Assembly (NCBI GenBank): GCA_945910005.1
Contig: OX246738.1
Location: forward strand, 25,346,332 to 25,410,331
DNA from: Isoperla grammatica
Taxonomy: Eukaryota; Arthropoda; Insecta; Plecoptera; Perlodidae
DNA length: 64,000 nt
Reading direction: 5' to 3'
In this document: positions 1 to 9,109 of the stretch, in pieces
Layout: every line of letters begins with the position of its first letter
Numbering within the stretch: the first letter of the stretch is position 1
The notes under the pieces: model-generated
The model's input: only the letters and a program-made list of their open reading frames with translations
Database searches by the model: none
What the model was told of the DNA's origin: nothing
Program-made: the position numbers and the translations under genes

Positions 1-2
1 CT

Positions 3-2900
3 TTGTACTGCATGAACGCCAGGAGCATCTCAGGAGCAGATAAACTAGCAACTTTCAACATGCACTTCGCTGACAACAGTGAGGCAGACATAGTATGCAT
101 TACGGAAACTTGGCTTCACGACAACATCTTTGAAAATGAAATACTCGACAGCAGTCAATACACCATCCATCGCAAAGACAGACAGCTCCTCGGTCCACAC
201 AACACAAAGATTCAACAGGGGGGTGGGCGTGCCTGGGGCGGGGTCCTCACAGCTGTAAGCACTAGGCTTGGCTGCCGTCGCGTAGAAGAAGATAGCAACT
301 TAAATAACGAGATCGTGTGGGTCGAAGTGTCAACATCGCCAAATGTCAGTATATACATTGGATGCGCCTACTTGCCGCCTAAACCACCGGCCAATGCTGT
401 GGAACAACTCCACCTGTCAGTGGCTCGTATCCAGCGCCTCGCTCGCCCGCAAGACAATATCCTGCTCTGCGGAGACTTCAACTTCCCGGACATCATCTGG
501 CAACCATGCGATGACCACCCTGAGATATTGATGCCTACGATCAGCGGAAACACGAACGTCGACGCGGCAGCTGACTTCGTTGACACCCTTAATGAGCTTG
601 ACCTTCATCAACACGTAAATTTCCCAACCCGCGGGGCTAACTACCTGGACCTGCTATTTGTAAATAATCAAGATTTCACTGTGACACTAAATCACGCGGA
701 ACCAGCTGTAAGTTCAGACCATTTGGCATTTAAATGTACAATTATCCCACCCAAATCTAATAACAACACATACAGGCCGAAAATACAAACAAAATTAAAC
801 TGGAACAAAGTTGATTTAAATAAACTTAATAACTCATTACTGAACTGCTCGTGGGATCAATTACATGCCACTGATGATGTAAATAAAAAGTGTGTCATAT
901 TCTACGATTTACTAAATAAGGCTATCAATGACACGGTCCCTAAAGTCAAAATAAATGTTATGAAATATCCTGCGTGGTTCGACCACGAGGTTATTAACTC
1001 GCTAAATGATAAAAATCGTGCTTTTAGGCGATGGAAACGAACAGGACAAGAGCACAACAGAGTTGAGTTTCAATATAAGCGATCAACTTTCAAGAAACTT
1101 CTTAAAACCAAACATGACCAATATCTAAAGAAAATCGACTCAGAAGTGTCAATGAATCCCAACCGTATTTGGGGATATATCAGGCGCAAGACGAAGACCA
1201 GAAGAATACCCATCGAAGTACAACACAATGGGACGAAAGCGACCAGCATCGACACCTGTTGTCAGTTGTTCTCTGATTACTTTCTGTCGACGTTTCAGCC
1301 CATATCCAGAGAAACCCCACCTTTACCTGGCGCCCCACAATACGGTAACGAAACTCTCTCAAGCTTCACAATCTCCAGACATGAAGTACAAGAATGCCTA
1401 AAGGGTCTTGAGAACAACAAATCCCCGGGTCCTGACTCTATACCAATAAAAGCACTAAAACACTGCCGAATCGCGTTGTCCGTTCCCCTCACAGCAATCT
1501 TCAATCACTCATTAAAAACAGGTACATTCCCAAACCGATGGAAGAACAGTCACGTCACTCCTGTACTGAAGAAAGGAAGTCGATTCCAAGTTACTAATTA
1601 CCGGCCTATTTCACTTTTATCTGTCATCTCTAAAGTATTCGAAAAACTAATCCATAAAAAACTATATCGACATGTTTCAACTCACATTGCTGCCGAACAA
1701 CATGGGTTCGTACAACGCCGATCAACCGTAACAAACCTCACCGAGTTCACAGACGACCTAGCCAACAACATTAACAACAGACTACAAGTGGATACAGTTT
1801 ACACCGACTTCTCGAAAGCATTCGATCACGTTAACCATACACTACTGCTACACAAAATACAAGGTTACGGTATCTGCGGCCAACTGTACGATCTTCTGGC
1901 TAGTTATCTAAGCGAACGAACACAGACTGTTGTGATTGACGGAAGCAAATCAACAACTGAACACGTCTCATCCGGGGTGCCACAAGGGTCCATCTTAGGT
2001 CCCCTTTTATTTACCCTCTATGTAAATGATATTCCGAACTGTTTTAAATCTTCCAAATGTTTAATGTATGCGGATGATTTGAAAATATATCGCTCCATCA
2101 ACAACGTGCGCGAGTGTTCACTGCTTCAAACAGATCTCCACAGTCTGTCGCTATGGTGTTCCCTGTGGAAACTTAATTTAAATGTATCTAAGTGTAAAAC
2201 TGTCTCCTTTACGAACAAGAAAAATGTTATTGTTTTTGAATATTTAATAAACAACACCGTGCTAGACCGGGTTGAATTGATAAGAGATCTAGGTGTAATG
2301 CTAGCTAGTGACCTGTCATACAGGAAGCACCTGGACACTATAAAACCCAGGGCATTTAAACTGCTTGGTCTCTTGAGACGCAACTGTCTCCATCAATTCT
2401 CCATGTCCACTAACAGACTCTTATATGTAACACTTGTTAGACCACAAGTCGAATATGCCAGTGTGGTGTGGAACCCATACCACACAACAAAGATAGACGA
2501 CTTAGAAAAGGTACAGAAACGCTTTATAAAAATGCAATGTAAAAAGGCTAATACTACCTTCCACAGGGCGGATTATGTAAGACATTGTATAAACAACAGG
2601 CTTACGACGCTCAGAACCAGACGCGAAATTGCCGATATGGTGTTCCTGTATAAAATTGTAAATAGCTGTATAAACTCCCCACTTATTGAAAAACTAAATT
2701 TCCATGTTGCACCTCGAGCTACAAGACACCAGCACCCATTTCACCCACCCAAAAGTAGAATAGACATATACAAAAATTCATGCATAAATAGAATTCAAAC
2801 CACTTTCAACGCCATATCAGCTCGAAACAAAAATCTTGATTTAAACTATAACACCCTGACAGTGTTTAAAGCCATTTTAAACGCAACAGCTTGTACATAA
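3..2900 (+). CDS. LINE ORF2 polyprotein: endonuclease plus reverse transcriptase (5' cut by window edge)
   Basis: Target-primed reverse transcription enzyme that nicks DNA and copies the element's own RNA. 965 codons are open with no stop; the frame runs off the left edge, so the true start is outside and the first codon here is not a real start. Counting from position 3, the N-terminal endonuclease shows Asn5, Glu35 in ITETWL, GDFN at 157-160 and SDH at 238-240, the usual catalytic set. The reverse transcriptase shows NYRPISLL, then TDFSKAFDH from about 601, SGVPQGS at 657-663 and the catalytic YADD at 689-692. The C-terminal part has RDLGV, EYASVVWNPY and VQKRF motifs common in Jockey/CR1-like LINEs. 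All core catalytic residues appear present, so the protein may be active. Overlapping frames on both strands are shadows. Confidence 0.95.
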   Translation: MYCMNARSISGADKLATFNMHFADNSEADIVCITETWLHDNIFENEILDSSQYTIHRKDRQLLGPHNTKIQQGGGRAWGGVLTAVSTRLGCRRVEEDSNLNNEIVWVEVSTSPNVSIYIGCAYLPPKPPANAVEQLHLSVARIQRLARPQDNILLCGDFNFPDIIWQPCDDHPEILMPTISGNTNVDAAADFVDTLNELDLHQHVNFPTRGANYLDLLFVNNQDFTVTLNHAEPAVSSDHLAFKCTIIPPKSNNNTYRPKIQTKLNWNKVDLNKLNNSLLNCSWDQLHATDDVNKKCVIFYDLLNKAINDTVPKVKINVMKYPAWFDHEVINSLNDKNRAFRRWKRTGQEHNRVEFQYKRSTFKKLLKTKHDQYLKKIDSEVSMNPNRIWGYIRRKTKTRRIPIEVQHNGTKATSIDTCCQLFSDYFLSTFQPISRETPPLPGAPQYGNETLSSFTISRHEVQECLKGLENNKSPGPDSIPIKALKHCRIALSVPLTAIFNHSLKTGTFPNRWKNSHVTPVLKKGSRFQVTNYRPISLLSVISKVFEKLIHKKLYRHVSTHIAAEQHGFVQRRSTVTNLTEFTDDLANNINNRLQVDTVYTDFSKAFDHVNHTLLLHKIQGYGICGQLYDLLASYLSERTQTVVIDGSKSTTEHVSSGVPQGSILGPLLFTLYVNDIPNCFKSSKCLMYADDLKIYRSINNVRECSLLQTDLHSLSLWCSLWKLNLNVSKCKTVSFTNKKNVIVFEYLINNTVLDRVELIRDLGVMLASDLSYRKHLDTIKPRAFKLLGLLRRNCLHQFSMSTNRLLYVTLVRPQVEYASVVWNPYHTTKIDDLEKVQKRFIKMQCKKANTTFHRADYVRHCINNRLTTLRTRREIADMVFLYKIVNSCINSPLIEKLNFHVAPRATRHQHPFHPPKSRIDIYKNSCINRIQTTFNAISARNKNLDLNYNTLTVFKAILNATACT

Positions 2901-2985
2901 AATATCTACACTAACTCACACACACAAACACCAACACACACACATACATAAACATACACACATAACATACATACACACACATACC

Positions 2986-3170
2986 TACATACATACACAC
3001 ATACATACATACATACATACATACATACATACATACATACATACATACATACATACATACATACATACATACATACATACATACATACATACATACATAC
3101 ATACATACATACATACATACATACATACATACATACATACATACATACATACATAAATACATACATACAC
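2986..3170. repeat. (ATAC)n microsatellite in the LINE 3' UTR
   Basis: Nearly pure tetranucleotide array (3001-3154 uninterrupted, about 38 units), flanked by CA-rich degenerate sequence. It lies between the LINE stop codon and the LINE poly(A) signal. Apparent MYVC-type frames on the minus strand are translations of the repeat, not genes. Confidence 0.97.
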
Positions 3171-3360
3171 ACAAACACAAACAAAAACTACATCACAGTA
3201 TTGTTTAATTATTTAATTGTTTAATTGTGTATTATACCTAGTTCATGTGAAGTGTATTAAAATAAATGTAAAATGTGTTAATGTAATATTTACTAAATTT
3301 GCACTAGTGGATGTAATTATCTGTTGCAAATAAAGACTTAATAATAATAATAATAATGTA

Positions 3361-3720
3361 TGTGCAAGCCGAGATTTTCCGCTCTTCATTGATGCGGAGT
3401 AAGAGGGTTCTGGCAGAAAGCAACCCCAATGTTATTCACCTATGCACTGCAGTGAGCGGCTGCGATGGTATGGTCACATGAGAAGAATGACAGGTAACAG
3501 AATCCCAAAACTAGCTTTTGAGCTAAAGAAGGAACAAAGAAGAGCAGGAAGACCTCGAGACAGATGGCAAGACCAGGTGCAAGCAGATGTGGAGGAGAGA
3601 GGAGAGGAGTGTGAAGATGTGGTGCTGAGCCTGGCAGGCCAGTGCTGATTCCATGATGTCCTAGATTATTGGTGGAAACACCCTTTTACCCAACTATAAA
3701 TGATGTTGGAAGAAAGTGGT
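3361..3720 (+). pseudogene. LINE ORF2 C-terminal fragment (second, unrelated LINE)
   Basis: The frame at 3442-3648 contains SERLRWYGHMRRM followed by a GRPRDRW segment and an acidic stretch. The RLRWYGH...GRP..RW signature is the familiar extreme C-terminus of many animal LINE polyproteins. It is a different type from the LINE just upstream, which ends in another motif set. No reverse-transcriptase or endonuclease sequence accompanies it and no tail is clear, so this is a truncated, non-functional fragment in the same probable intron. A host-exon origin is unlikely because the motif is so characteristic of retroelements. Confidence 0.75.
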
Positions 3721-3980
3721 AGAGATATATAACCATAGTACAGTGAAACTTCTTTATAACAAACATCTTTATGACAAAATGATCTAACACTGTTTTTGAG
3801 GTCCCAAAAGGTTCTTGTGCATGTAAAGGTACCATCTTAATTCAGAAATGTTCTTTATAACAAAATAATAATCTGGCCCCAAAGAGTTCCTTATAAAGGA
3901 CTTTTACTGTCTGTACCTGGAGGCCTATATGTATTATATAATGATTATTTTTATGACAATTCTATTAACATATTATCTAT

Positions 3981-3997
3981 TCTTATGTCTGTTTTAG
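3981..3997 (+). promoter_or_regulatory. 3' splice acceptor of the terminal S1 exon
   Basis: The T-rich tract tcttatgtctgttttag ends in AG directly where strong S1-domain coding similarity begins. It fixes the exon boundary and reading phase (the first codon base comes from the upstream exon). Confidence 0.7.
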
Positions 3998-4182
3998 GCC
4001 GAGTTCAAAATGTGACACATTTTGGTGTATTTGTTGATATTGGTGTGGGTACCAATGGCCTAATCCCTGCCAGTAGGTTGCGTAATGTGCGGACACAGCT
4101 AGGAGACCGTGTGGAGGTGAAAGTGTTGTCTATAGAAGAGCAGCGGAAGAGAATCTCGCTTGACTTAGTTCGAATACTGTAA
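3998..4182 (+). CDS. SRBD1: Terminal exon of an SRBD1/Tex-like S1 RNA-binding-domain protein
   Basis: Only the last coding exon is in the window; earlier exons lie upstream, off the left edge. The exon begins after the AG at 3996-3997 in a pyrimidine-rich tract (tctgttttag) and enters with two bases completing a split codon, so an ATG at 3985 in the same frame is intronic and not a start. It encodes about 61 residues forming nearly a whole S1/OB-fold: GRVQNVTHFGVFVDIGVG, then a GLIP segment, a GDRVEVKVL strand, and a RKRISLDLVRIL end at the stop. Tex-family and SRBD1 proteins place a single S1 domain at the C-terminus, and the terminal SLDLVR-L pattern resembles my memory of vertebrate SRBD1. 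S1 domains bind RNA; SRBD1's cellular role is poorly defined. Another S1-containing protein is possible. An AATAAA follows at 4203. Confidence 0.8.
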
Positions 4183-4202
4183 TATGTAGTCTAAGCACTT
4201 CC

Positions 4203-4208
4203 AATAAA
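4203..4208 (+). terminator. Poly(A) signal of the SRBD1-like gene
   Basis: AATAAA lies 20 bp after the stop codon at 4180-4182, followed by GT-rich sequence (catgtgatctttgact). The mRNA would therefore have a very short 3' UTR, with cleavage near 4220-4230. Confidence 0.65.
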
Positions 4209-4352
4209 CACAAACATGTGATCTTTGACTGACACTTTAATTTCATGACTGATTGATGGTTAACTTTTACTGCATACTACGATGTAAAATCGTAAATGCT
4301 TATTTGCAGTTAAAACAAAATAAATAACATTAAATAAAACTATGTACCATAC

Positions 4353-4414
<62 letters not shown>
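4353..4414. repeat. (TTA)n microsatellite
   Basis: Pure trinucleotide array of about 20 units. The preceding sequence contains AATAAAACTA, so it may be the tail of a decayed LINE, but no coding remnant is visible. Confidence 0.95.
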
Positions 4415-4616
4415 TTATTGTTGCAATACGTACAAACTCGGTCAAAACCGGTGAAAACATGTTGTACGGACATAAATGCCAAGTATTTTCATGTGTTTAC
4501 CTTATAAAAATCTACTTAGAACTAATTAAATATGTCATGTTATTTTTCCAAAACAATCTGTGGATGCTATGTATGGTCGTGGTCGATTTGTACTCATCCC
4601 AGCATTTGCTCTTCCT

Positions 4617-4627
4617 AGTATTATTAC

Positions 4628-4679
<52 letters not shown>

Positions 4680-4684
4680 TTTGC

Positions 4685-4756
<72 letters not shown>

Positions 4757-4767
4757 CATCATCATCA

Positions 4768-4802
<35 letters not shown>

Positions 4803-4812
4803 TTTATTATTT
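4617..4812. repeat. (TTA)n microsatellite, interrupted
   Basis: Long trinucleotide array with interruptions (TTTTTGC near 4680, ATCATCATCATC near 4755, TTTTTATTATTTTTA at the end). Poly-Ile and poly-Leu frames across it are not genes. Confidence 0.95.
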
Positions 4813-4832
4813 TTATTTGTATTTGCAGTGGT

Positions 4833-4892
4833 GACATTTTATGTCAGAGAACATGTTCTTACATAGGAACATGTTCTCTGATATAAAATGTC
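4833..4892. repeat. 26-bp inverted repeat (hairpin)
   Basis: Arms 4833-4858 and 4867-4892 are complementary with one mismatch around an 8-bp loop. It directly abuts the end of the preceding (TTA)n array. It could be a tiny MITE remnant; no target duplication was identified. Confidence 0.85.
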
Positions 4893-5205
4893 AACCCAAC
4901 CTTTTCTTTTCAAGTACAGCCCAGTTTAAATGTGACATGCTATTAGGTAGTGTTAGTTCTTACTACGTATTGTAACGAGTGCAAGCTCATTTTGTTAAAT
5001 AAAGAATAAAGAAAAGAAAAACTTTTACAATGGTCATACAGCCTCTATTTTTTTTTCAAGACACTACTTGCGATCGATCTTTGTGTTCTTCCATTAAATT
5101 ATTCCGCAACATGGCTGGACAGTCGAGATTAAATTATTGCAAATACCCCAGCATTATTATTGAAGTAGTGAATAAAACTACGTTTCTTGAAAGCAGCCTT
5201 TTTAC

Positions 5206-5655
5206 TAGGGCTGCCCAACGATATCGATAATTCGATACAATATCGATAATAGATAAATAATTCGATATCGATATAGAATTAATATATCGTACATACCACG
5301 ATATCGAACTTGTGCCTAATAAGCTAAGTGATACAAAAAACCGATTACGTATCATGTCACGCCAACCACACCATCGCTGTTTTGTGTAGATATTTTACAA
5401 TTTGAATAGTAGGCCTACAACAAACAAATTGACACACATAGTAAGACATTTCAAAGCTAAAATATTTCTGTACGTAATATTATTTAAAGAATGACCTCTA
5501 GCTGGCCTGTAAATCCTGAAAACAGACGAGAAAAGTTTCGATGTGGCGATATCGCCGATATCGATACGTCACTTGAAAACTTCGATATCGCGGCGCGATA
5601 TCGATATTTCTTCCCGCAATATCGATATGATTTTTTTTATCGTTGGGCAGCCCTA
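5206..5655. mobile_element. hAT-like MITE (450 bp) with perfect 8-bp target duplication
   Basis: Termini are perfect 18-bp inverted repeats, tagggctgcccaacgata. The flanks carry an exact 8-bp direct repeat CTTTTTAC at 5198-5205 and 5656-5663. An 8-bp duplication with AGGGCTGCCCAA-type ends is characteristic of hAT elements (P-type elements also give 8 bp, so they are the alternative). There is no transposase frame, so the element is non-autonomous. The interior is dominated by repeats of ATATCGAT/ATCGATAT, most densely near both ends. Boundaries are reliable. Confidence 0.88.
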
Positions 5656-5725
5656 CTTTTTACCTAATATTTTATTTCTTATTTGAAATTGTGATTCGAA
5701 ATAGATGTTGTGTTGGCGATGTGGT

Positions 5726-7445
5726 AACCTTTTTACAACGCTTATATTAGCTTCATGTGTTCATAGATATAAATGTTGTTAATATCTATGATGTGTTTGT
5801 CTGTTTGTCTGGACGGAATCTAATACCTGTAATCGATATTTCACCTACTTCTAAATGTCCGATCGAGCTGAAATTTTTCACACACACGTATTCTTAATGA
5901 CAATACATGAATCCAGTGTAATATTTACTAAATAGTCAATTGATTTCATCATAATTAATTAATTGATGTTTTATATGGGAATCGATATTTCACCCACTTC
6001 CCAACGTCGAATCGAGCTGAAAGTTTTCACACAGACGTATTCCTAATGACAATACATGAATCAATTGTCATATTTACTAAATAATCAATTTGCCAGTTTC
6101 CTTAACAGCGCTGCGGCGAGTTTTGGAAACTCGCATATGACATAGATAACATTGAAGACATAGGCGAAAAACCACTTATCTCGCTCTAGCTACGAAAATA
6201 ATTTTTTTAGCGGGAGACTTATTTGAAGGCGTTTATAGGAACTACAATTCTACGTATTTCGAAAGTATTACGAAAAATCTACATGCAGCGATGAGGGAGT
6301 TATTGACCGTAAATGATCTTCTTGCGTGTGGCTGCTGCGGGAATCTCGCCTCTAAGGCGTGACCTTCTGTCGTATGAGCAGGCTGAGCCGTCGCTGGTGC
6401 GCATAAGGTCGACTAGCGAGATTTGAGTGAGATGCACATTTCAAACGAACAAGCCGCGCCAAGGAACCGTTGTACAACTAGCAAATATGAAAATAGAACC
6501 ACGCTCATTGGATCTGACAGATCGGCGCGTCAAGTTGACTTAAATGTGCAATATTAGGTTCGGGATTTGTAAATCATATACAAATGAAGTGTAATTCTTT
6601 ATTATTTTTAAACTTCTCACAAACGTCTGGTAGGCTATGTATACAGCATTTGTTAAAAAATTAATCATACAAATAAGTGATAAACATATTGAGGCGGAAT
6701 GTTAAATTCAGTGCTATATTACCAGTTTGTCATATTAAGAAATCAACCGTAAGAAAAAAATACACTTGCTTGGTGATGTACACTATTCGCCGATCTATCA
6801 GATCCAATGAGCGTGTTGATGGGTTCTATTTTCATATTTGCTAGTTGTACAACGGTTTCTTGGCGCGGCTTGTTCGTTTGAAATGTGCATCTCACTCAAA
6901 TCTCGCTAGTCGACCTTATGCGCATCAGCGACGGAACAGCCTGCTCATACGACAGAAGGTCACGCCTTAGAGGCGAGATTCGCGCAGCAGCCACACGCAA
7001 GAAGATCATTTACGATCAATAACTCCCTCAATGCTGCATGTAGATTTTTCGTAATACTTTCAAAATACGTAGAATTGTAGTTCCCATAAACGCTTTCAAA
7101 TAAGTCTCCCGCTAAAACAATTATTTTCGTAGCTAGAGCGAGATATGTGGTTTTTCGCCTATGTCTTCAATGTTAACTATGTCATATGCGAGCTTCCAAA
7201 ACTCGCCGCAGCGCTGTTAATGAAACTGATCAATTGATCCATCACAGTTAATTAATCAACGCTTTATATGGGAATCGATATTTCACCCACTTCCCAACGT
7301 CCGATCGAGCTGAAATTTGTCACACAGTCGTATTTTCTAAATTACAATACATGAATCAATTATCAGATTCACTAATTAATCAATTAATTCATCATAATTA
7401 ATTAATTAAACAATTAGCTTTATATGGGAAATTAGTCACAGCTAG
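5726..7445 (+). mobile_element. Pearl/Helitron-like element with ~150-bp internal repeats, interrupted by a foldback insertion
   Basis: Starts with TTTTTACAACGCTTATATTAGC, followed by a gtctgtttgtctggacgga segment. Then come two units of about 150 bp beginning AATCGATATTTCACC, each containing GATCGAGCTGAAA and an AT-rich end (taattaattaattg). After an unrelated 1.1-kb insert, a further unit occupies 7260-7430. A second copy lies inverted at 44.13-44.50 kb, and both copies share the left segment and the right end GGGAAATTAGTCACAG. Core tandem repeats of this length with no coding capacity resemble Pearl/HINE elements, non-autonomous Helitron relatives known from molluscs and arthropods. Here the right end continues to CTAGT, compatible with a Helitron CTRRT end, but the other copy does not. 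Classification is inference. Confidence 0.6.
6094..7228. mobile_element. Foldback element with ~435-bp inverted arms, nested in the 5.7-7.4 kb element
   Basis: The left arm (6094 to about 6528) and right arm (about 6788 to 7228) are inverted copies with high identity. Shared landmarks are an outer TTAACAGCGCTGCGGCGAG, a central TTGCGTGTGGCTGCTGCG, and inner CATTGGATCTGACAGATCGG. The middle 260 bp is AT-rich with no coding sequence. It interrupts the AATCAATT portion of the surrounding repeat and both flanks keep ATCAATT, so target duplication is likely but its length is uncertain. Arms this long are typical of foldback or Mutator-like MITEs. Superfamily unassigned. Confidence 0.85.
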
Positions 7446-7571
7446 TGAGATGGGCCAACCAGATGCAGGCATCGGAATTACCGCTGGTTGTTCGGGACTC
7501 GAATATCCGTGATGAAAGCATCGGATATGTTTCTATGCAGCAAGAATGTCAACACGCTCCACTTGTAAGTA

Positions 7572-7629
7572 TGGTACAACCACAGATAACTAATTAACTA
7601 CGAAGTTAATTAGTTATCTGTGGTACAAC
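7572..7629. repeat. 40-bp hairpin flanked by 9-bp direct repeats
   Basis: TGGTACAAC occurs at 7572-7580 and 7621-7629. Between them lies an almost perfect hairpin, cacagataactaattaact paired with its complement across an ACGA loop. The arrangement looks like an insertion with target duplication, but it is far smaller than a normal MITE. Confidence 0.7.
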
Positions 7630-8221
7630 CCCGTGCGGTGAGTCATTCACCATGTACGCATAGCACCGGTGCACACCGTTCCCTTCGCGTGGTTCGACCT
7701 CACAGTTGATCGGATGGAGTTGGTGCTAGCGCAACTGCTGTTATCTATCAAGGTAGGAATTGATTGTTATAATATAATATAATAATGCAGAGCCAGACAC
7801 TGGTGAATCTAGACCTTAGAGCAGAGATGAGGCCATTAATGGGATGGGATAATTGTAGCCCCTTTCCCTTTCTATTTCCACTAGTGAGTTACACTCCCCA
7901 AGTAACAAAATAAGGGTTAGCGGGGCAATCACATTCACTAATTAACCCCACTTTTCGTAAGCAATGTTGACCGATTGCTGGATCGTGCATGGACGGAACT
8001 GTCCGAAATTCAAGTTTGCAATGCGACGAGCACGCTAGTTTGCGAGTGAAGTTAACAAGTACAAGTTTGCAGTCTTCTAAATTCGGACACGTCCAGTTGT
8101 CCTTGTAACGACAAAAAACTCAACGTCCCTTGTAAATGTGAAAAGTGAAGGCTTCCATGGTCACAGTTTACGTAAATACCAATGTGAAGAACTGACAAGC
8201 GATATGGTTTGAATATGTCCC
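7630..8221. other. No gene recognised
   Basis: Mixed-composition sequence with a short ATAATATAATATAATAA stretch near 7770. No coding similarity, RNA gene or clear repeat. A short ATG frame followed by GTAGGA near 7714-7755 is discussed among the rejected items. Confidence 0.5.
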
Positions 8222-8680
8222 AAACCTTTTCTTTTGTCTTGTGGAAAATAGAATACATTTTTAACCTGAACAAGTTTTTCGTAAATCATATTAATATTCT
8301 TGCTGCATGTTGTTCGTGGCTAACTGTTGATCGAGACTTTCTGATTTGTTTGTAATTGTAATTGTAATTTGTCCTACGATGAAAGCAACTGATTCCATTC
8401 ACCAAATTGAATCAGTTGTTTTCATCACATCACACACAATTCGCCAAATGAAATCGGTTGTTTTCATCATAGGACACAATAACAGCTCAAAAAGTCTCAT
8501 AGATCATGATCAATATTTAGCCACGAACAATATACAGCAAGAAAATTAATATGATTTACGAAAAACGTGTTTAAAAATAAAATGTAGTTTATTGACCGCA
8601 AGACTAAAGAAAAGGATTGCATTGCTCATGGGCTGAGCTGTCGACTGCGACAACACCTTGCTTGTTAGCTCGACGGAACT
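8222..8680 (+). mobile_element. Foldback MITE, copy 1 (left end truncated)
   Basis: Arms begin AACCTTTTCTTTTGTCTTG at 8225 and end at AAGACTAAAGAAAAGG near 8613. They are inverted copies containing TTTTTCGTAAATCATATTAAT. The loop near 8380-8470 has its own palindromes around GATTCCATTCACCAAATTG. To the right is a terminal segment GACAACACCTTGCTTG that matches the ends of the elements at 26.3-26.9 and 20.1-21.0 kb. No matching left terminus was found, so the left end seems lost. The 73-aa minus frame at 8052-8273 and 67-aa plus frame at 8346-8549 are shadows of the palindromes. Confidence 0.75.
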
Positions 8681-9109
8681 TTACTGTAGATGATTCACTC
8701 ATCCATCTGAAGCACTAATGTCTTCGAGTCGGCTGACGATTTGATTGGCAAAGCCAAAGGGAAATTCTGATCGTCGTCGAGAGCATTAATTACACTGGTC
8801 GTATTAATGGCGATGTCTTATGTAAACATTTCAAATGAACCTGGAGAAGACATTAATTTATACTAAATAAACGAAATGAAATCCTCAGAATTAATCATCA
8901 ATTCCATCAAGAAACAGACCGCGGGAGCTTCACTCGAGCGTAAAGATGGGACCGCCGAGGGGATTTGGCAACTTTCCGCAGGAAATTATTTCTTTTCATT
9001 GTTTACACGAGGTCGGAGTTTTTCAAGTATTTCCCCGACATAATGTAAACAGATGTTTGACGGCCATTATCTTTTATCGTTGGTGATTCTTGTTTGGGGA
9101 GGTAAATGA
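8681..9109. other. No gene recognised
   Basis: Unique-looking sequence. I see no coding similarity, RNA gene or repeat boundary. Confidence 0.45.

Larger units (their letters stand above)
1..3357 (+). mobile_element. Non-LTR retrotransposon (LINE), 3' portion, young copy
   Basis: The window opens inside the element, so its 5' end and target duplication are not visible. Seen: one open reading frame to 2900, then a 3' UTR holding a long (ATAC)n block, then AATAAA at 3329-3334 and a short (TAA)n tail ending near 3357. A (TAA)n tail instead of poly(A) is typical of some LINE clades, such as I-like elements. The protein architecture (apurinic-type endonuclease, reverse transcriptase, a C-terminal domain with an EYASVVWNPY-type motif) fits the Jockey/CR1/I group, but I cannot fix the clade. 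It lies on the same strand as, and about 640 bp upstream of, the terminal exon at 3998, so it most likely sits in that gene's last intron. The uninterrupted ORF points to recent insertion. Confidence 0.9.

Noticed and set aside
2906..3184. Long Met-Tyr-Val-Cys repeat frames on the minus strand
   Set aside because: Translations of the (ATAC)n microsatellite in three frames; no protein-like composition.
3985..3997. ATG at 3985 as the start of the S1-domain frame
   Set aside because: Those codons overlap a pyrimidine-rich tract ending in AG right where S1 homology starts. A terminal exon fits better than a 65-aa free-standing protein.
4342..4886. Poly-Tyr, poly-Leu and poly-Ile frames on both strands
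   Set aside because: They span (TTA)n arrays and change identity with frame; simple repeats, not genes.
7714..7756. Short frame MELVLAQLLLSIK followed by GTAGGA, as a signal-peptide exon with splice donor
   Set aside because: Only 13 codons, a weak donor, no promoter evidence and no downstream partner exon; chance is sufficient.
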